Source: CAMCQY01 sp044370415 (lineage in GTDB: Bacteria; Planctomycetota; Planctomycetia; Pirellulales; UBA1268). From it: DNA of 20,845 bases. The stretch is taken from positions 1-20,845 of the forward strand of contig JBILVO010000062.1 of the NCBI GenBank assembly GCA_044370415.1. Reading direction: 5' to 3'. Below the pieces are notes generated by a model, which saw only the letters and a list, made by a program, of their open reading frames with translations, did not search any database and was not told where the DNA came from. Both the position numbers and the translations under genes were made by a program. This document shows, piece after piece, positions 1 through 8,456 of this stretch (positions are counted from its first letter, which is position 1; each line of letters opens with the position of its first letter).

Positions 1-1
1 G

Positions 2-2542
2 CACCACAGATGTCTCGCCGGATTCTGGTGTGCAGTCTGGCTCTTCGCCGCAACGGCGTGCGGCGGCGAGGCGAGCGAGCGCGACAGGCGGGTGGCGGCC
101 GTCACCACGACCCCCGGGCTCGTCGCCTTCTGGGACTTCGTAGCCCGGGAGCCGGGCGGGGAGCGACGGTTCGTGGCCCAGGTGCCCGCAGGAACGCCGA
201 CCGACTACCCGCTCGACGCGGCCAACTACGTCAGAGATTTCTGGGGCGAGGGCAGGGGCGCGACCTACGCCGACTTCCCGCTGCTCGGCCGGGGTCCGTT
301 CGGCGAGGCGATCCGGATCCGCAAGGAGGAGGACCCGTCGTTCCGGCCGTTCCTCTTCGTGCCCCGTTCGCGTCTCCACGACACGCCGCTCGACATCAAA
401 GGCGCCGGTCGGTCGGTGACGGTCGTGGTGTGGGCGATCCGCGAGAGCGGCAACCATGCCCTCGCCGGCATCTGGCACGAGGGCACCGACCTCAAGGAGA
501 AGACGACCGAGGGCATCCGCAAGGTCGAGCGGGGACAGCGGCAGTACGCCCTCTTCGCCGGCCTGAATAAGGAAGGCGCCGCGTGCGGGCACGTCTCCGA
601 AAACGGCGCGAGCTCTTTTCAGAACCGCTACGCGCTGCACAAGTGCAACTCCGCCGCCGTCGCGGCTCCGGTGCCCGCCGGCGCGCCGCCGGCGACGCTC
701 GATGCCGGCTGGCACTGCTTCGCGATGACGTTCGATCACGACCGCGACGAGCTCACGGGCTGGCTCGACGGCGTCGCCGGCGACCGCTGGCTCGACGATC
801 CGCAGAAGGACCGTCTTCTCTCCTTTGCCGCGAATGCCTGGCTGCAGGGTCGGCTGCGACGCCAGGACGGCATCCAGCCGGGCGAAGATCCCGCGTTTCC
901 GGCGGACCAGTGCTACGAGCCGCCGGAAGACACGCCCCTGGCGGTCGAGGTCCTGCGCGAAACTGCAGACGAGCGGGTGGAACTGCGCGAATATCCCTTC
1001 ACGAAGGTGCGGGTGACGCTCGGCCGCACGGAGGCAGGCGCCTGGGCTGAGACCGGCCGCGAACTGACGGCTCTGCGGCTCAACCCCTGGTGGTATCCGC
1101 ACGACATCTACCAGCCGGCCGACGCAACCAGTGGCGGGCCATTCACGATCGGCCGCGTGATCCACAGCAGCCGCAGCGTCGGCTTCACGGGTTGGATCGG
1201 CGGCGTGGCGGTGTTCGACCGCGCCCTCACGGCAGCCGAGCTCGAGAACCTCGCCGCGATCGGCAAAGCAACACCGATCCCTGCCGTGGCGGCGGGGCAG
1301 CCCGCCGCGCCCGCGCCGGCGGTTCAGGCCGCAGCTGACCGGATCCGCGACGAGCTCTGGCGGCGGTTCATCGACCGGCACGGCGTGATGGTCGACTTCA
1401 CGGCCCTCGACGGCGGCGTCGATCTGCCGACGCCGGAGGAGTGCCGCGCCGGCAAGCCCAACGCGCTGGGCTGGTTCCAGCCGATCGAGAACGGCGCGAT
1501 GTTCAACGGCATGTACATGGACGCGGCGGTGCTCCGTTGGGACCGCACCCAGAGCGACGCCGACGCCGCGGCGGCCCGGCGGCTGATGGAGGGCCTGCTC
1601 CTGCTCAACTCGGTGAGCGACGTGAAGGGGTTCGTGGCCCGCGGCGTGAGCACCGACGGCCGGTCGCACTTTCCCATGGGCTCGAACGACCAGACGATGC
1701 CCTGGTACTACGGGCTGTGGCGGTACTGGCAGTCGGGCATCGCCACGCCCGCCGAGAAGGAGCGGATCCGCCGGCACCTCGTCGACACGACCGACGCCAT
1801 CGTGGCGCTCGGCTGGCGGATGCCGGCCGAGCAGCCTTTCGGCAGTCGGGGCAGCTTCGCCGGCTTCACGTTCGAAACGTCCCCCCGGCAGCTGTTCGTG
1901 ATGAAGCTCATGCACGCGGTCACGGGCGACACCGCCTGGGAGGCGACGTACAGGCGCACGCTCGCCGCACGAAACGTCGACGGCGTGAGCCACCTCGACA
2001 TCTGCGCGAAGGGGATGGAATTCTCCTACGCCAAGACCCACAACTGGACCAGTTGCACCGCCGTGGCGGCGATCCGCGGCCTCTGGGAGATGGAGGATGA
2101 TCCGACGGTGAAGGCGGCCCTGGCCCGCGGGCTCACCGCCAGCGCAGAGCTCGCCGCCGAGAGCCTGGCGGAGCACGAGCATTTCGATGCGTCTGATCCG
2201 CGGACGTTCGACACCGACTGGCGGCGGGCGATGATGCCGCTCTGGAAGCCGCAGACCACCGAGCAGGAGGCGCAGGCCCTCGCGGAGCAGCAGCTCAGGG
2301 CGTTCATGAAGCTGTCGCCCCGCCGCCACCTGGAGACGGCTTTCGTCCGCGAGCCGACCGCGGCGGCCTGGATCGTGTCGCTCTGCCCCGATCGGGACGT
2401 TGTGGCGCGGCATGCGGCGGCCATCCGTGGCATGGGTGCCCGGTACGATTACTCGAGGCTGTATTACAGCACGTTCTTCTGGCTCGAAGCCGCCCTGCTG
2501 CGGCTGCCGCCGCGGTCGCCCGATGCCGACGATCGGCAGTGA
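2..2542 (+). CDS. LamG-domain secreted (probable lipo-) protein with C-terminal all-alpha domain, 5' partial
   Basis: The reading frame is open to the left edge, so the start lies outside the window. The GTG at 92 is in frame but would cut off a hydrophobic stretch ending FAATAC (Cys codon 59-61). That stretch looks like a signal peptide with a lipobox-like site, so I infer a cell-surface lipoprotein. The first ~400 residues resemble a concanavalin A/LamG jelly roll: it opens with GLVAFWDF (from 119), has a GWHCFAMTFDHD strand with a WLDG turn near 710-780, and closes with GFTGWIGGVAVFDRALT near 1180-1235. The following ~400 residues are helix-rich with many Trp/Tyr (WYYGLWRYWQSG near 1700), which could be an alpha/alpha-barrel as in some glycan-active enzymes. 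No catalytic residues could be assigned. LamG domains usually bind glycans or proteins. Family assignment of the N-terminal half is fairly secure; the function is unknown. Confidence 0.75.
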   Translation, partial: HHRCLAGFWCAVWLFAATACGGEASERDRRVAAVTTTPGLVAFWDFVAREPGGERRFVAQVPAGTPTDYPLDAANYVRDFWGEGRGATYADFPLLGRGPFGEAIRIRKEEDPSFRPFLFVPRSRLHDTPLDIKGAGRSVTVVVWAIRESGNHALAGIWHEGTDLKEKTTEGIRKVERGQRQYALFAGLNKEGAACGHVSENGASSFQNRYALHKCNSAAVAAPVPAGAPPATLDAGWHCFAMTFDHDRDELTGWLDGVAGDRWLDDPQKDRLLSFAANAWLQGRLRRQDGIQPGEDPAFPADQCYEPPEDTPLAVEVLRETADERVELREYPFTKVRVTLGRTEAGAWAETGRELTALRLNPWWYPHDIYQPADATSGGPFTIGRVIHSSRSVGFTGWIGGVAVFDRALTAAELENLAAIGKATPIPAVAAGQPAAPAPAVQAAADRIRDELWRRFIDRHGVMVDFTALDGGVDLPTPEECRAGKPNALGWFQPIENGAMFNGMYMDAAVLRWDRTQSDADAAAARRLMEGLLLLNSVSDVKGFVARGVSTDGRSHFPMGSNDQTMPWYYGLWRYWQSGIATPAEKERIRRHLVDTTDAIVALGWRMPAEQPFGSRGSFAGFTFETSPRQLFVMKLMHAVTGDTAWEATYRRTLAARNVDGVSHLDICAKGMEFSYAKTHNWTSCTAVAAIRGLWEMEDDPTVKAALARGLTASAELAAESLAEHEHFDASDPRTFDTDWRRAMMPLWKPQTTEQEAQALAEQQLRAFMKLSPRRHLETAFVREPTAAAWIVSLCPDRDVVARHAAAIRGMGARYDYSRLYYSTFFWLEAALLRLPPRSPDADDRQ

Positions 2543-2547
2543 TGAGC

Positions 2548-2627
2548 TGGCACGCTGCGGCCCTGAGACACTTCAGCCTTGAGACACTTCAGCCTTGAGA
2601 CGCTTCAGCCCTGGCACGCTTGAACCC
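2548..2627. repeat. Five-unit 16-bp tandem repeat
   Basis: Five consecutive 16-bp units follow the stop codon of the LamG gene. Units two and three (2564-2579, 2580-2595) are identical: TGAGACACTTCAGCCT. Unit four (2596-2611) differs at two positions. The outer units (2548-2563 and 2612-2627) share a diverged TGGCACGCT start. An inverted copy of the CGCTTCAG core lies at 2688-2695. The function is unknown. Confidence 0.9.
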
Positions 2628-2863
2628 GGGTGAGCCGGGATCGGCGGAAGCTCGACGAGCGTGGAGGATTTCGCATGTCCACGACGCCTGAAGCGTGAAC
2701 GACCGCCGCGCGAAATCATCCAGCGAGGAGACTTCTGCCGGCCCGGCGGCGATCGCTCCCTGCCGCACCGCTCCTGGTCACTCGACTGCCGTCGCGATGA
2801 TCGGAAACCACCATCAGCGGCGTCTTTTTCAACGGCCGGCACGCCCCCTGACCCTCGGAACAT

Positions 2864-2869
2864 TACACT
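2864..2869 (+). promoter_or_regulatory. Candidate -10 box TACACT
   Basis: TACACT lies 44 bp before the GTG at 2914, leaving room for a short leader that contains the GAGGAG ribosome binding site (2901-2906). No good -35 hexamer is visible at the expected distance. The same hexamer occurs upstream of the nitric oxide synthase gene on the other strand. This is a weak call. Confidence 0.3.
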
Positions 2870-2913
2870 GGAGGAATGCCCCCTTGGGGACGCAGACGTC
2901 GAGGAGCTGACAC

Positions 2914-5900
2914 GTGATGCGGAAGAACGGAGCGAGCCGGAAGCAGGCGAGCCGCGGGCCGAGCGGACCGCCGTGCCGCCTGCGGCAGCTGATCCTTCTG
3001 GCCATCTGCCTAACGGCATCCGTGGCCAACGGCCAGCCGGCGGCCGAGCCGAAGGTCGACTGGGACAAGGACTACGTGCTCGGCCCGCTGTCGGTCGAGC
3101 GGCAGCCGGGCGTGGAGCGGGGCACGATCGAGCAGCTGGTGCACAAGAGCACCGGCGTCTTTCCGGGCACGATCCGCCGCGTGTGGATCTACACGCCCGC
3201 GCGGAAGCAGCTCGAAACACTCGGAGCCGAGGGGGCGGCGGTCATGGTCTTCCAGGACGGCCACACCTACGTCGACGAGAAGGGTGGATTCCACGGGCCG
3301 ATCGTGCTCGACAACCTCATTCACGCCGGGCAGATGCCGCCGACGGTCGCGATCTTCGTCGACCCGGGCCAGAAAGGGGAGGCGCTCGCGGGGGAGAAGC
3401 CGGGCTGGCAGCCCACGCCGTCAAACCGCAGCATCGAATACGACACGCTCTCGCCCGACTACGCCCGGTTTCTCGAGCAGGAGATCCTGCCGCTGGCAAC
3501 GCAGGCCGAGTCGGTCAAGGCGGCCGGCGTGCGGCTCACGACCGATCCCGAGCGGCGCGGCATCTGCGGCATCTCTTCGGGTGGCATCTGCGGCTTCACG
3601 GTCGCGTGGGAGCGGCCCGACCTCTTCCGCAAGGTGGTCAGCCACGTCGGCAGCTTCACCGACATCCGCGGCGGCGACAAGTATCCAAGCATCGTGCGGA
3701 AGTCGAAGCCGGCCCCGAAGCCGATCCGCGTCATCCTGCAGGACGGGGAGCACGACCTCGACAACCAGCACGGCAACTGGTGGCTCGCCAACCTCGAAAT
3801 GGAGAAAGCGCTCGCCTTCGCGGGCTACGACCACAGGTTTCTCGGCGGCGTCGGCGGCCACAACCACAAGCACGGCGCCGCCGTGCTCCCCGAGATGCTC
3901 GCCTGGGTGTGGCGCGACTGGAAGGCCGCTCGAGCCGCGGCACGCTGGCCGGGAAAGGTGATCGCCGAGATCTGCGAGGAGGGGCTGAACGACAAAGACG
4001 CCTGGCCGGCCGCGCCGTTGGCGGCCACGGAGGCGTTTGCCCTGCCTGCGTTTGCCGTCGCGGACCTGCCGGCCACGTATGTCGACGACGGCGTCCGCGG
4101 CGAGCGGCCAAGTCCGTCGCTGGTGCGGCTCAAGGCGTCCGTCCCCATGCCGGCCGGCGTCCATCGCTTCCTGATCCGGGCCCGGACCGCGTCGCGGCTC
4201 ACGATCGGCGGCACGATCGTCGCCGAGACGCCGTTCGTGCGCAGCGCCGGCGACGGCTCGCAGCACGACACGGAGCGGCTCGTTCCCTACGACCCTGGCG
4301 TCGGCTACCGTTTCGCTCCCGCCGGCGAGTATGAGGCGGTCGCAGAGCACGCGTTTTCCGCGGCCGGTCCCGTCGACGTGAGGTTCGAGGCATTCGTCGG
4401 CGGCCGCGACGGAAAGAACGCGCGGCGGGTGGAACTTGGCGAGACGGTCGTGGCCGTCATGTGGGCCGGCACGACTGCCTGGACGCTGCTGACGGCCGAC
4501 GGCAAGGGTGTTCCCTACACCGACGACGATTGGCACCGGTATCGGTCGGCCCGTGTGGCCGAGGTGGCGACGCTCGAGGCAGCCGCCCGCGCGGCCGGCC
4601 GGGAAGCCCACGATGCGGCGTGGGATGCGCGGCACGCCGCGGCCCGCGCGTGGCTCGACTCGACGCCGGCCGTGCCGGTGCCCGACGTGCCGCAGGGCGG
4701 CGACGTGAAGACGCCCATCGACGCCTTCGTGCTGGCCAGGTTCGCCGACGCGCTCACCGCGACCGCCGCGGCGCAGGCGGGCGCCGTCGATTTCCATCGC
4801 GACATCCAGCCCCTGCTCGAGAGCCGCTGCCTCGAATGCCATCGCGGCCCGCGGGCCAAGGGCGGCCTGCGGCTCGACGACCCGGCGGCGGCACGGGCGG
4901 GCGGCGACAGCGGCCCGGCGATCGTGCCCGGCGATGCGCAGGGCAGCGAAGTCCTCCGCAGGGTTCGGGCCGACGACACCGATGAGCGGATGCCGCCGAC
5001 CGGCGAGCGGCTTACGGCCGCGCAGACGCAGCTCCTCGATCGGTGGATCGCCGACGGCGCGGTCTGGCCGGCCATCCGGGTCGTGCGGCGCGAGATCGCG
5101 GCCCCCGTGGACGATCTCGGCTTCATCCGCCGCGTGATGCTCGACACCGTGGGCGTGCCGCCGACCGCCGCCGAGGCCCGCGACTTTCTCGCGGACACCT
5201 CGCCCGACAAGCGGACGCTGCTCATCGACCGGCTGCTCGCCGACGACCGCTGGGCCGACCACTGGATGCCCCTCTGGCAGGACCTGCTCGCCGAGAACCC
5301 GAACATCCTCAACCCCACGCTCAACAACACCGGCCCCTTCCGGCGGTGGCTGCACGATTGCCTCCTTGACGACCTGCCGGTCGACCGCATGGTGACGCAG
5401 CTGGTCCGCCAGCAGGGGAGCGTGGTCGCCGGCGGGCCGGCGGGCTTCGGCATGGCGTCGCAGAACGACTCGCCCTACGCGACGAAGGGCACGATCCTGT
5501 CGGCGGCGTTTCTCGGCATCGACACGAAGTGCGCCCGCTGCCACGACTCCCCCGCCGGATCGGCCAAGCAGGAGCAGCTCTTCCAGCTCGGGGCGATGCT
5601 CGCGGGCAGGCCGCTCGACGTGCCGACGACGAGCAGCGTCGATCCCGTGAAGCTGCACGCCGGCGGCCGCACGCCGCTCATCGAGGTCACGCTGAAGCCC
5701 GGCACGAGCGTGCCGCCGCGGTGGCCGTTCGCGTCGCTGGGCGTGGAGGATCCGGCGGTGGCGCAGTCCAGCGAACTGCCCGCGGCCGCGAGCCTGCCGC
5801 CGTCGGATGCCGACGTCGCCGACCAGTCTGCCATACAAGCTTCCGCACAGGCTTCCGCACAGGCTTCCGCACAGGCTTCCGCAAAGGCGCAGCCGACGGA

Positions 5901-7029
5901 GAAGCCCGCTGACAAGAAAGACGACAAGAACCCAGCGAAGAAGGACGACGGGAAAGCGAAGGACGCCACGGCGAAGCCGGCCAAGAAGCCCGAGCCGCCG
6001 ATCGACATGGCCGCCCGTGATCGACTGGCGCTCCTGCTCACGTCGCCGCAGAACGAGCGGTTCGCGCAGGTCGTCGCCAACCGGATCTGGGCGCGGTTCA
6101 TGGGCCGCGGCATCGTCGAGCCGCTCGACGACTGGGAGAAGGGGAGGCCGACGCACCCCGAGCTGCTCCGCTGGCTTGGCCGTGAATTCGTCCGCGGGGG
6201 CTGTCGTGTGAAGCCGCTGGCCCGGCTGATCCTCACGTCCGCCGCCTACCAGCGGGCCGTCGATCCGTCGCTCACCCTGGCCGACCCGCTCTACGCGGCC
6301 GCCGAGCCCCGCCGCCTCTGGGCGGAGCAGGTGGTCGACTCGCTCATCGCGGCCACCGGCAAGCCGGTCGAGCTCGAGCGGATCTGCCTCGACTTGAACG
6401 GCCGCCGCGAGGTCGCCAACGCGGTCGACCTCGGCACCGCGACCCGGGCCTGGATGCTGACATCTCTCTCGAACGAGCGGGATCGGCCGAGCCTGTCGCT
6501 GCCCCGCCTGCAGGCGGTCGCCGACGTGCTCACAGCCCTCGGCTGGCGCGGGGCGCGGCAGGACCCGACATCGGTTCGCGACACGGCGGCCAACGCCCTG
6601 CAGCCGGCGATCCTCTCCAATGGCACGCTCACGACCTGGGTCGTGCGACTCAGCGACGACCATCCGCTCACGGCCACGGCGGTCGCGGCTGCCACGCCTG
6701 AGGCGCTCGTCGACGAGCTCTACATGCGGCTGCTCACGCGGAAGCCGACGGCCGCGGAGTTGGAACTCCACGCAGGGCATCTGCGGAGCGGCTTCCAGAG
6801 CCGTGTGGTCCCAGACGCCGCCCCCACGCCGCGGCCGCACGCGCCGCCGCCGTTCGTCACCTGGACCAACCACCTGCAGCTCGAGTCGAGCCCGAAGAAG
6901 GAGCGGATGCTGACGGCGGCCCTGGCCGGCGATCCACCGACCCGGCGGCTCGACGCCGAGTGGCGACAGCGGTGCGAGGATCTGATCTGGACGCTCGTCA
7001 ACGCCCCTGAAATGCTCTACAGGCCGTGA
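2914..7029 (+). CDS. Secreted esterase / PA14-like / cytochrome c (PSCyt1) / DUF1549 / DUF1553 fusion protein
   Basis: This is a 1,371-residue exported multidomain protein. GAGGAG at 2901-2906 serves either the GTG at 2914 or the ATG at 2917. Residues ~20-40 form a signal peptide (LILLAICLTASVANG). Residues ~50-345 are an alpha/beta-hydrolase of the enterochelin-esterase-like type: nucleophile elbow GISSG with Ser221, acid candidate Asp281 or Asp283 (QDGEHDLDN), and catalytic His in GGHNHKHG (316-321). Residues ~385-500 resemble a PA14 carbohydrate-binding domain (FLIRARTASRLTIGG). A planctomycete cytochrome c follows, with CLECH at 639-643 and a probable axial Met693 (MPPTGERLT). Then come DUF1549 (737-~900, second haem motif CARCH at 873-877), a low-complexity Ala/Ser/Gln then Lys-rich linker (~975-1028), and DUF1553 (1036-1350). 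The DUF1501 gene follows directly. The inferred role is periplasmic or surface redox/hydrolase chemistry on a polysaccharide; the substrate is not readable. Confidence 0.88.
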   Translation: MMRKNGASRKQASRGPSGPPCRLRQLILLAICLTASVANGQPAAEPKVDWDKDYVLGPLSVERQPGVERGTIEQLVHKSTGVFPGTIRRVWIYTPARKQLETLGAEGAAVMVFQDGHTYVDEKGGFHGPIVLDNLIHAGQMPPTVAIFVDPGQKGEALAGEKPGWQPTPSNRSIEYDTLSPDYARFLEQEILPLATQAESVKAAGVRLTTDPERRGICGISSGGICGFTVAWERPDLFRKVVSHVGSFTDIRGGDKYPSIVRKSKPAPKPIRVILQDGEHDLDNQHGNWWLANLEMEKALAFAGYDHRFLGGVGGHNHKHGAAVLPEMLAWVWRDWKAARAAARWPGKVIAEICEEGLNDKDAWPAAPLAATEAFALPAFAVADLPATYVDDGVRGERPSPSLVRLKASVPMPAGVHRFLIRARTASRLTIGGTIVAETPFVRSAGDGSQHDTERLVPYDPGVGYRFAPAGEYEAVAEHAFSAAGPVDVRFEAFVGGRDGKNARRVELGETVVAVMWAGTTAWTLLTADGKGVPYTDDDWHRYRSARVAEVATLEAAARAAGREAHDAAWDARHAAARAWLDSTPAVPVPDVPQGGDVKTPIDAFVLARFADALTATAAAQAGAVDFHRDIQPLLESRCLECHRGPRAKGGLRLDDPAAARAGGDSGPAIVPGDAQGSEVLRRVRADDTDERMPPTGERLTAAQTQLLDRWIADGAVWPAIRVVRREIAAPVDDLGFIRRVMLDTVGVPPTAAEARDFLADTSPDKRTLLIDRLLADDRWADHWMPLWQDLLAENPNILNPTLNNTGPFRRWLHDCLLDDLPVDRMVTQLVRQQGSVVAGGPAGFGMASQNDSPYATKGTILSAAFLGIDTKCARCHDSPAGSAKQEQLFQLGAMLAGRPLDVPTTSSVDPVKLHAGGRTPLIEVTLKPGTSVPPRWPFASLGVEDPAVAQSSELPAAASLPPSDADVADQSAIQASAQASAQASAQASAKAQPTEKPADKKDDKNPAKKDDGKAKDATAKPAKKPEPPIDMAARDRLALLLTSPQNERFAQVVANRIWARFMGRGIVEPLDDWEKGRPTHPELLRWLGREFVRGGCRVKPLARLILTSAAYQRAVDPSLTLADPLYAAAEPRRLWAEQVVDSLIAATGKPVELERICLDLNGRREVANAVDLGTATRAWMLTSLSNERDRPSLSLPRLQAVADVLTALGWRGARQDPTSVRDTAANALQPAILSNGTLTTWVVRLSDDHPLTATAVAAATPEALVDELYMRLLTRKPTAAELELHAGHLRSGFQSRVVPDAAPTPRPHAPPPFVTWTNHLQLESSPKKERMLTAALAGDPPTRRLDAEWRQRCEDLIWTLVNAPEMLYRP
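5839..5886 (+). repeat. Coding minisatellite, four 12-bp units
   Basis: Three exact copies of GCTTCCGCACAG (5839-5850, 5851-5862, 5863-5874) and one with a single change (5875-5886) encode Ala-Ser-Ala-Gln repeats in the linker between DUF1549 and DUF1553. The unit length is a multiple of three, so copy-number changes would keep the frame. A Lys/Asp/Pro-rich stretch follows. Confidence 0.95.
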
Positions 7030-7037
7030 GGGTCACA

Positions 7038-8351
7038 ATGAAACACACTTCATCAGCACGCTCCCGAGGCCGCGTGGCGCCCCATGTGGACCGTCGTGCC
7101 TTCCTGGGTACGTCGGCCGCCGTCGCCGCCGCGACGCTCGCCCGCGGAGCGGAGCAGTCTGCGCCGCTGCTGGGTAAGGCCGAGCACTGCATCATGATCT
7201 GGCTCGGCGGCGGCATGGCACAGGTCGACACGTTCGACCCAAAGCCGCTGGGCGACGCCAGGGCGAAGCCGCCCCGCGGCGGCAGCTACTACCCTGCGAT
7301 CGACACGGCCGTGCCGGGGGTACAGGTCACCGAACACCTCGCCCGCACTGCGCGGCTGATGGAGCGGGTGACCGCCGTCCGCACGGTGAACCACCGTGTG
7401 ATCGATGAGCACGCCTTCGCCACGAACCTCGTCCACACCGGCCGCATGATCAGCGGCAGCACGATCTATCCGTCGATCGGCAGCATCGTCGCCCACCAGC
7501 GCGGGGCCGCCGATCCGGCGGTGCCGGCCTACATGCTCGTCGGCTACCCGAACGTCAGCCGCGGCCCGGGGTTCCTCGGCGCGAAGGCGGGATTCGTCTA
7601 CCTGGTCGACACGAAGACCGGACCGGCCGGGTTCACCCGGCCCGCCGACGTCACCGAGGATCGTGCCGCCGCGCGACAGCGGCTGCTCGCGCCGCTGCAG
7701 CAGCGCTTTCCCGACGGCTCGGTGCCGGCTGAATACCTCGAAGCCCAGGCCGACGCCCTGCGGCTGGCCGGACCGGGCTTCATGCGGCACTTCCGGCTCG
7801 ACGAGGAGCCGGGCAGCCTGCGGGACGAGTATGGCGGCGAGTTCGGCCAGCGCTGCCTGCTGGCCCGGCGGCTCGTGCAGTCGGGCGTGCGGTTCATCGA
7901 GGTGTCGCAGAATCTCAACTTCGTCAACGGCACCGGCTGGGACACTCACAACGACGGCCAGCTGAACCAGCACGTGCTCATCCGCGAGCTCGACCAGGCG
8001 CTCGCCGCGCTCATTTCCGACCTCGACGAAAAGGGCCTGCTCGACCGCACGCTGATCGTGGTGGCGACCGAGTTCGGCCGGCCCGCCGCCTTCGACGGCG
8101 GCGGCGGCCGCGGCCACCAAGGCACTGCGTTCTCGCTGGTGCTCGCCGGCGGAGGGCTCGCCCACCGCGGCGCCTACGGCGTGACCGACGACGACTGCAA
8201 GGCACCGGTCGAGGCCGCCGTGAGCATTCCCGACTTCCACGCCACGATCCTCGCGGCCCTCGGCGTCCAGCCGCACGCCGAAATGCTCGACGGCGCCCGG
8301 CCCGTGCCTGTCACCGACGGCGGCGTGCCGATCGCGAGGCTCTTCACCTGA
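7038..8351 (+). CDS. DUF1501 family protein, Tat-exported, alkaline-phosphatase-superfamily fold
   Basis: This 437-residue protein belongs to the planctomycete DUF1501 family (sulfatase/phosphatase-like fold; no reaction is established for most members). I prefer the ATG at 7038 because GAGGG at 7028-7032, overlapping the previous stop codon, sits 5 nt before it. A GTG at 7026 would overlap the upstream gene. The N-terminus carries a twin-arginine signal, DRRAFLG, followed by an alanine-rich hydrophobic run, implying folded export. Family motifs visible are GGGMAQVDTFDPK, GWDTHND, ATEFGRP and PDFHATILAALG. At the usual GRDH metal-site motif this copy reads GRGH (358-360), losing the Asp. It directly follows the cytochrome/DUF1553 fusion, the standard partner arrangement, and is probably cotranscribed with it. 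Confidence 0.9.
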   Translation: MKHTSSARSRGRVAPHVDRRAFLGTSAAVAAATLARGAEQSAPLLGKAEHCIMIWLGGGMAQVDTFDPKPLGDARAKPPRGGSYYPAIDTAVPGVQVTEHLARTARLMERVTAVRTVNHRVIDEHAFATNLVHTGRMISGSTIYPSIGSIVAHQRGAADPAVPAYMLVGYPNVSRGPGFLGAKAGFVYLVDTKTGPAGFTRPADVTEDRAAARQRLLAPLQQRFPDGSVPAEYLEAQADALRLAGPGFMRHFRLDEEPGSLRDEYGGEFGQRCLLARRLVQSGVRFIEVSQNLNFVNGTGWDTHNDGQLNQHVLIRELDQALAALISDLDEKGLLDRTLIVVATEFGRPAAFDGGGGRGHQGTAFSLVLAGGGLAHRGAYGVTDDDCKAPVEAAVSIPDFHATILAALGVQPHAEMLDGARPVPVTDGGVPIARLFT

Positions 8352-8385
8352 GCCGCGGATTGCCGAGCGGCCGCCTGCGCAGGAG

Positions 8386-8412
8386 TTGGATCGAACGGTC
8401 GGGCGTCATAAT
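8386..8412 (+). promoter_or_regulatory. Candidate promoter TTGGAT-N15-CATAAT
   Basis: TTGGAT at 8386-8391 and CATAAT at 8407-8412 sit in the 105-bp gap before the oxidoreductase gene. The 15-bp spacer is shorter than ideal. A transcript starting near 8419 would leave a ~38-nt leader containing GGAG at 8446-8449, 7 nt before the ATG. Confidence 0.4.
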
Positions 8413-8456
8413 GGCCCGCTGTTGGGTCGAGTCACCGTGCCTCGTGGAGTGAGATC

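Larger units (their letters stand above)
2543..2913. other. Intergenic region with tandem repeat, small hairpin and promoter-like element
   Basis: No convincing gene is present in this 371-bp gap. It holds a 16-bp tandem repeat at 2548-2627 and a short inverted repeat CCCGG-N5-CCGGG at 2625-2639 that might act as a weak terminator for the LamG gene. A GGAGG is followed by a seven-codon ORF at 2675-2698 (MSTTPEA), and a TACACT box lies at 2864-2869. A 13-codon ORF starting at 2876 ends inside the start of the next gene. Neither mini-ORF has independent support. Confidence 0.5.

Noticed and set aside
2548..2627. CRISPR array
   Set aside because: Repeats are directly adjacent with no spacers and no cas genes are in the window.
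2675..2698. Seven-codon ORF (MSTTPEA) after a GGAGG
   Set aside because: Too short to support from one sequence; it may be coincidence in purine-rich DNA or a decayed gene start.
3421..6873. 1,150-codon open frame on the minus strand opposite the esterase/cytochrome fusion
   Set aside because: The translation is Arg/Gly/Val-rich with no recognisable domain, while the plus frame has continuous known domains. It is a high-GC antisense shadow.
8411..8452. 13-codon ORF before the oxidoreductase gene
   Set aside because: Its ATG overlaps the probable -10 box CATAAT, so it would not be within the transcript.
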